From Maribacter sp. (GTDB taxonomy: Bacteria; Bacteroidota; Bacteroidia; Flavobacteriales; Flavobacteriaceae), in assembly GCA_018679695.1 (NCBI GenBank), contig JAHHKH010000314.1, positions 1-5,967 on the forward strand: a stretch of 5,967 nucleotides of DNA. The letters are read 5' to 3'. Positions 5,690 through 5,967 of the stretch are shown piece by piece (position 1 is the stretch's first letter; every line of letters starts with the position of its first letter). The notes beneath the pieces are model-generated. The model worked only from the letters and a program-made list of their open reading frames with translations. It was not told the DNA's origin and did not search any database. Both the position numbers and the translations under genes were made by a program.

Positions 5690-5967
5690 ATATTAACGGC
5701 ATCAGTAAAATAATCACCCACCTTATGTAGCATAGTAGGCGTTTTTGGAGATAAGCGAAAGATGGGTAAACGATGAACGCCTTATAAATGATAAGCCAGG
5801 TATATTAAGATATGTACTATTTGGGTATTGAATAGGACGAATCCCAGGTGGTGATCGATTCATGGATTTCAAGAGTTATCAATTGAAGTTCTTTTTAGTG
5901 TGAAAAGGTTAATACAACGCACCAATGAAGGACTCAGGAATGCAGAACGGGCATTTCACTTTTTAAA
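5690..5967. other. No supportable gene to the right edge
   Basis: These 278 nt contain only very short open frames on either strand. For example, ATG at 5862 gives 13 codons and ATG at 5925 gives 13 codons. No tRNA-like cloverleaf, transposase fragment or CRISPR repeat was recognised. Small inverted repeats occur but there is no classic stem plus U-run terminator directly after the usp pair. It may be the 3' untranslated region of the usp transcript together with the upstream or downstream region of a gene outside the window. Confidence 0.6.
5737..5795. repeat. Inverted repeats after the usp pair
   Basis: AGGCGTT (5737-5743) pairs with AACGCCT (5776-5782) as a 7-bp stem enclosing 32 nt. Directly beside it CTTAT (5781-5785) pairs with ATAAG (5791-5795) around a 5-nt loop. 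The two stems share two bases, so they would be alternatives or would stack after a small adjustment. A run of five T begins inside the first stem, not after it, so this is not a standard intrinsic terminator. Such pairs can arise by chance. Confidence 0.25.

Noticed and set aside
1..5967. CRISPR array, insertion sequence, tRNA or rRNA
   Set aside because: No regularly spaced repeats, transposase motifs, terminal repeats with target duplications, or RNA gene signatures were seen on either strand.

Overview
The window looks like chromosomal DNA from a member of the Bacteroidota, most likely a flavobacterium. It is AT-rich and its genes start without clear Shine-Dalgarno sequences. The protein types also fit: a secreted WG-repeat protein, a DUF2267 protein, and paired two-domain universal stress proteins. 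At least one upstream region carries a Bacteroidota-type -7 element (TAnnTTTG). This assignment is an inference from style; there is no rRNA or other marker gene.

Layout. Everything left of about 3.8 kb is read on the minus strand. In the order of transcription it runs: deoC (3804-3160), deoD (3149-2451), a 114-nt gap when the preferred start of the next gene is used, a DUF2267 protein (2336-1884), a secreted WG-repeat protein (1851-1210), a short-chain dehydrogenase/reductase (1198-437), and then the N-terminal 107 residues of a membrane protein that leaves the window at base 1. Right of 3.8 kb, two adjacent universal stress protein genes (3982-4836 and 4844-5689) are read on the plus strand. 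They diverge from deoC across a 177-nt control region. The last 278 nt hold no gene I can support.

Function. DeoD and DeoC are two enzymes of (deoxy)nucleoside catabolism. DeoD phosphorolyses purine nucleosides. DeoC cleaves deoxyribose 5-phosphate to glyceraldehyde 3-phosphate and acetaldehyde. The phosphopentomutase that links them is not in the window. The UspA-type proteins and the DUF2267 protein are of kinds usually associated with stress or energy limitation.

The most interesting signal is regulatory. The deoC/usp intergenic region holds two TGAT-N4-ATCA palindromes, the core of a CRP/FNR-family binding site. One faces each gene, and each lies exactly 23 nt from a -7-like box, so the two promoters mirror one another. 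A weaker third copy of the same layout precedes the DUF2267 gene. This suggests that deoCD, the usp pair and perhaps the DUF2267-WG-SDR operon answer to one CRP/FNR-type regulator. The sites are seen in the sequence; the regulon is inference.
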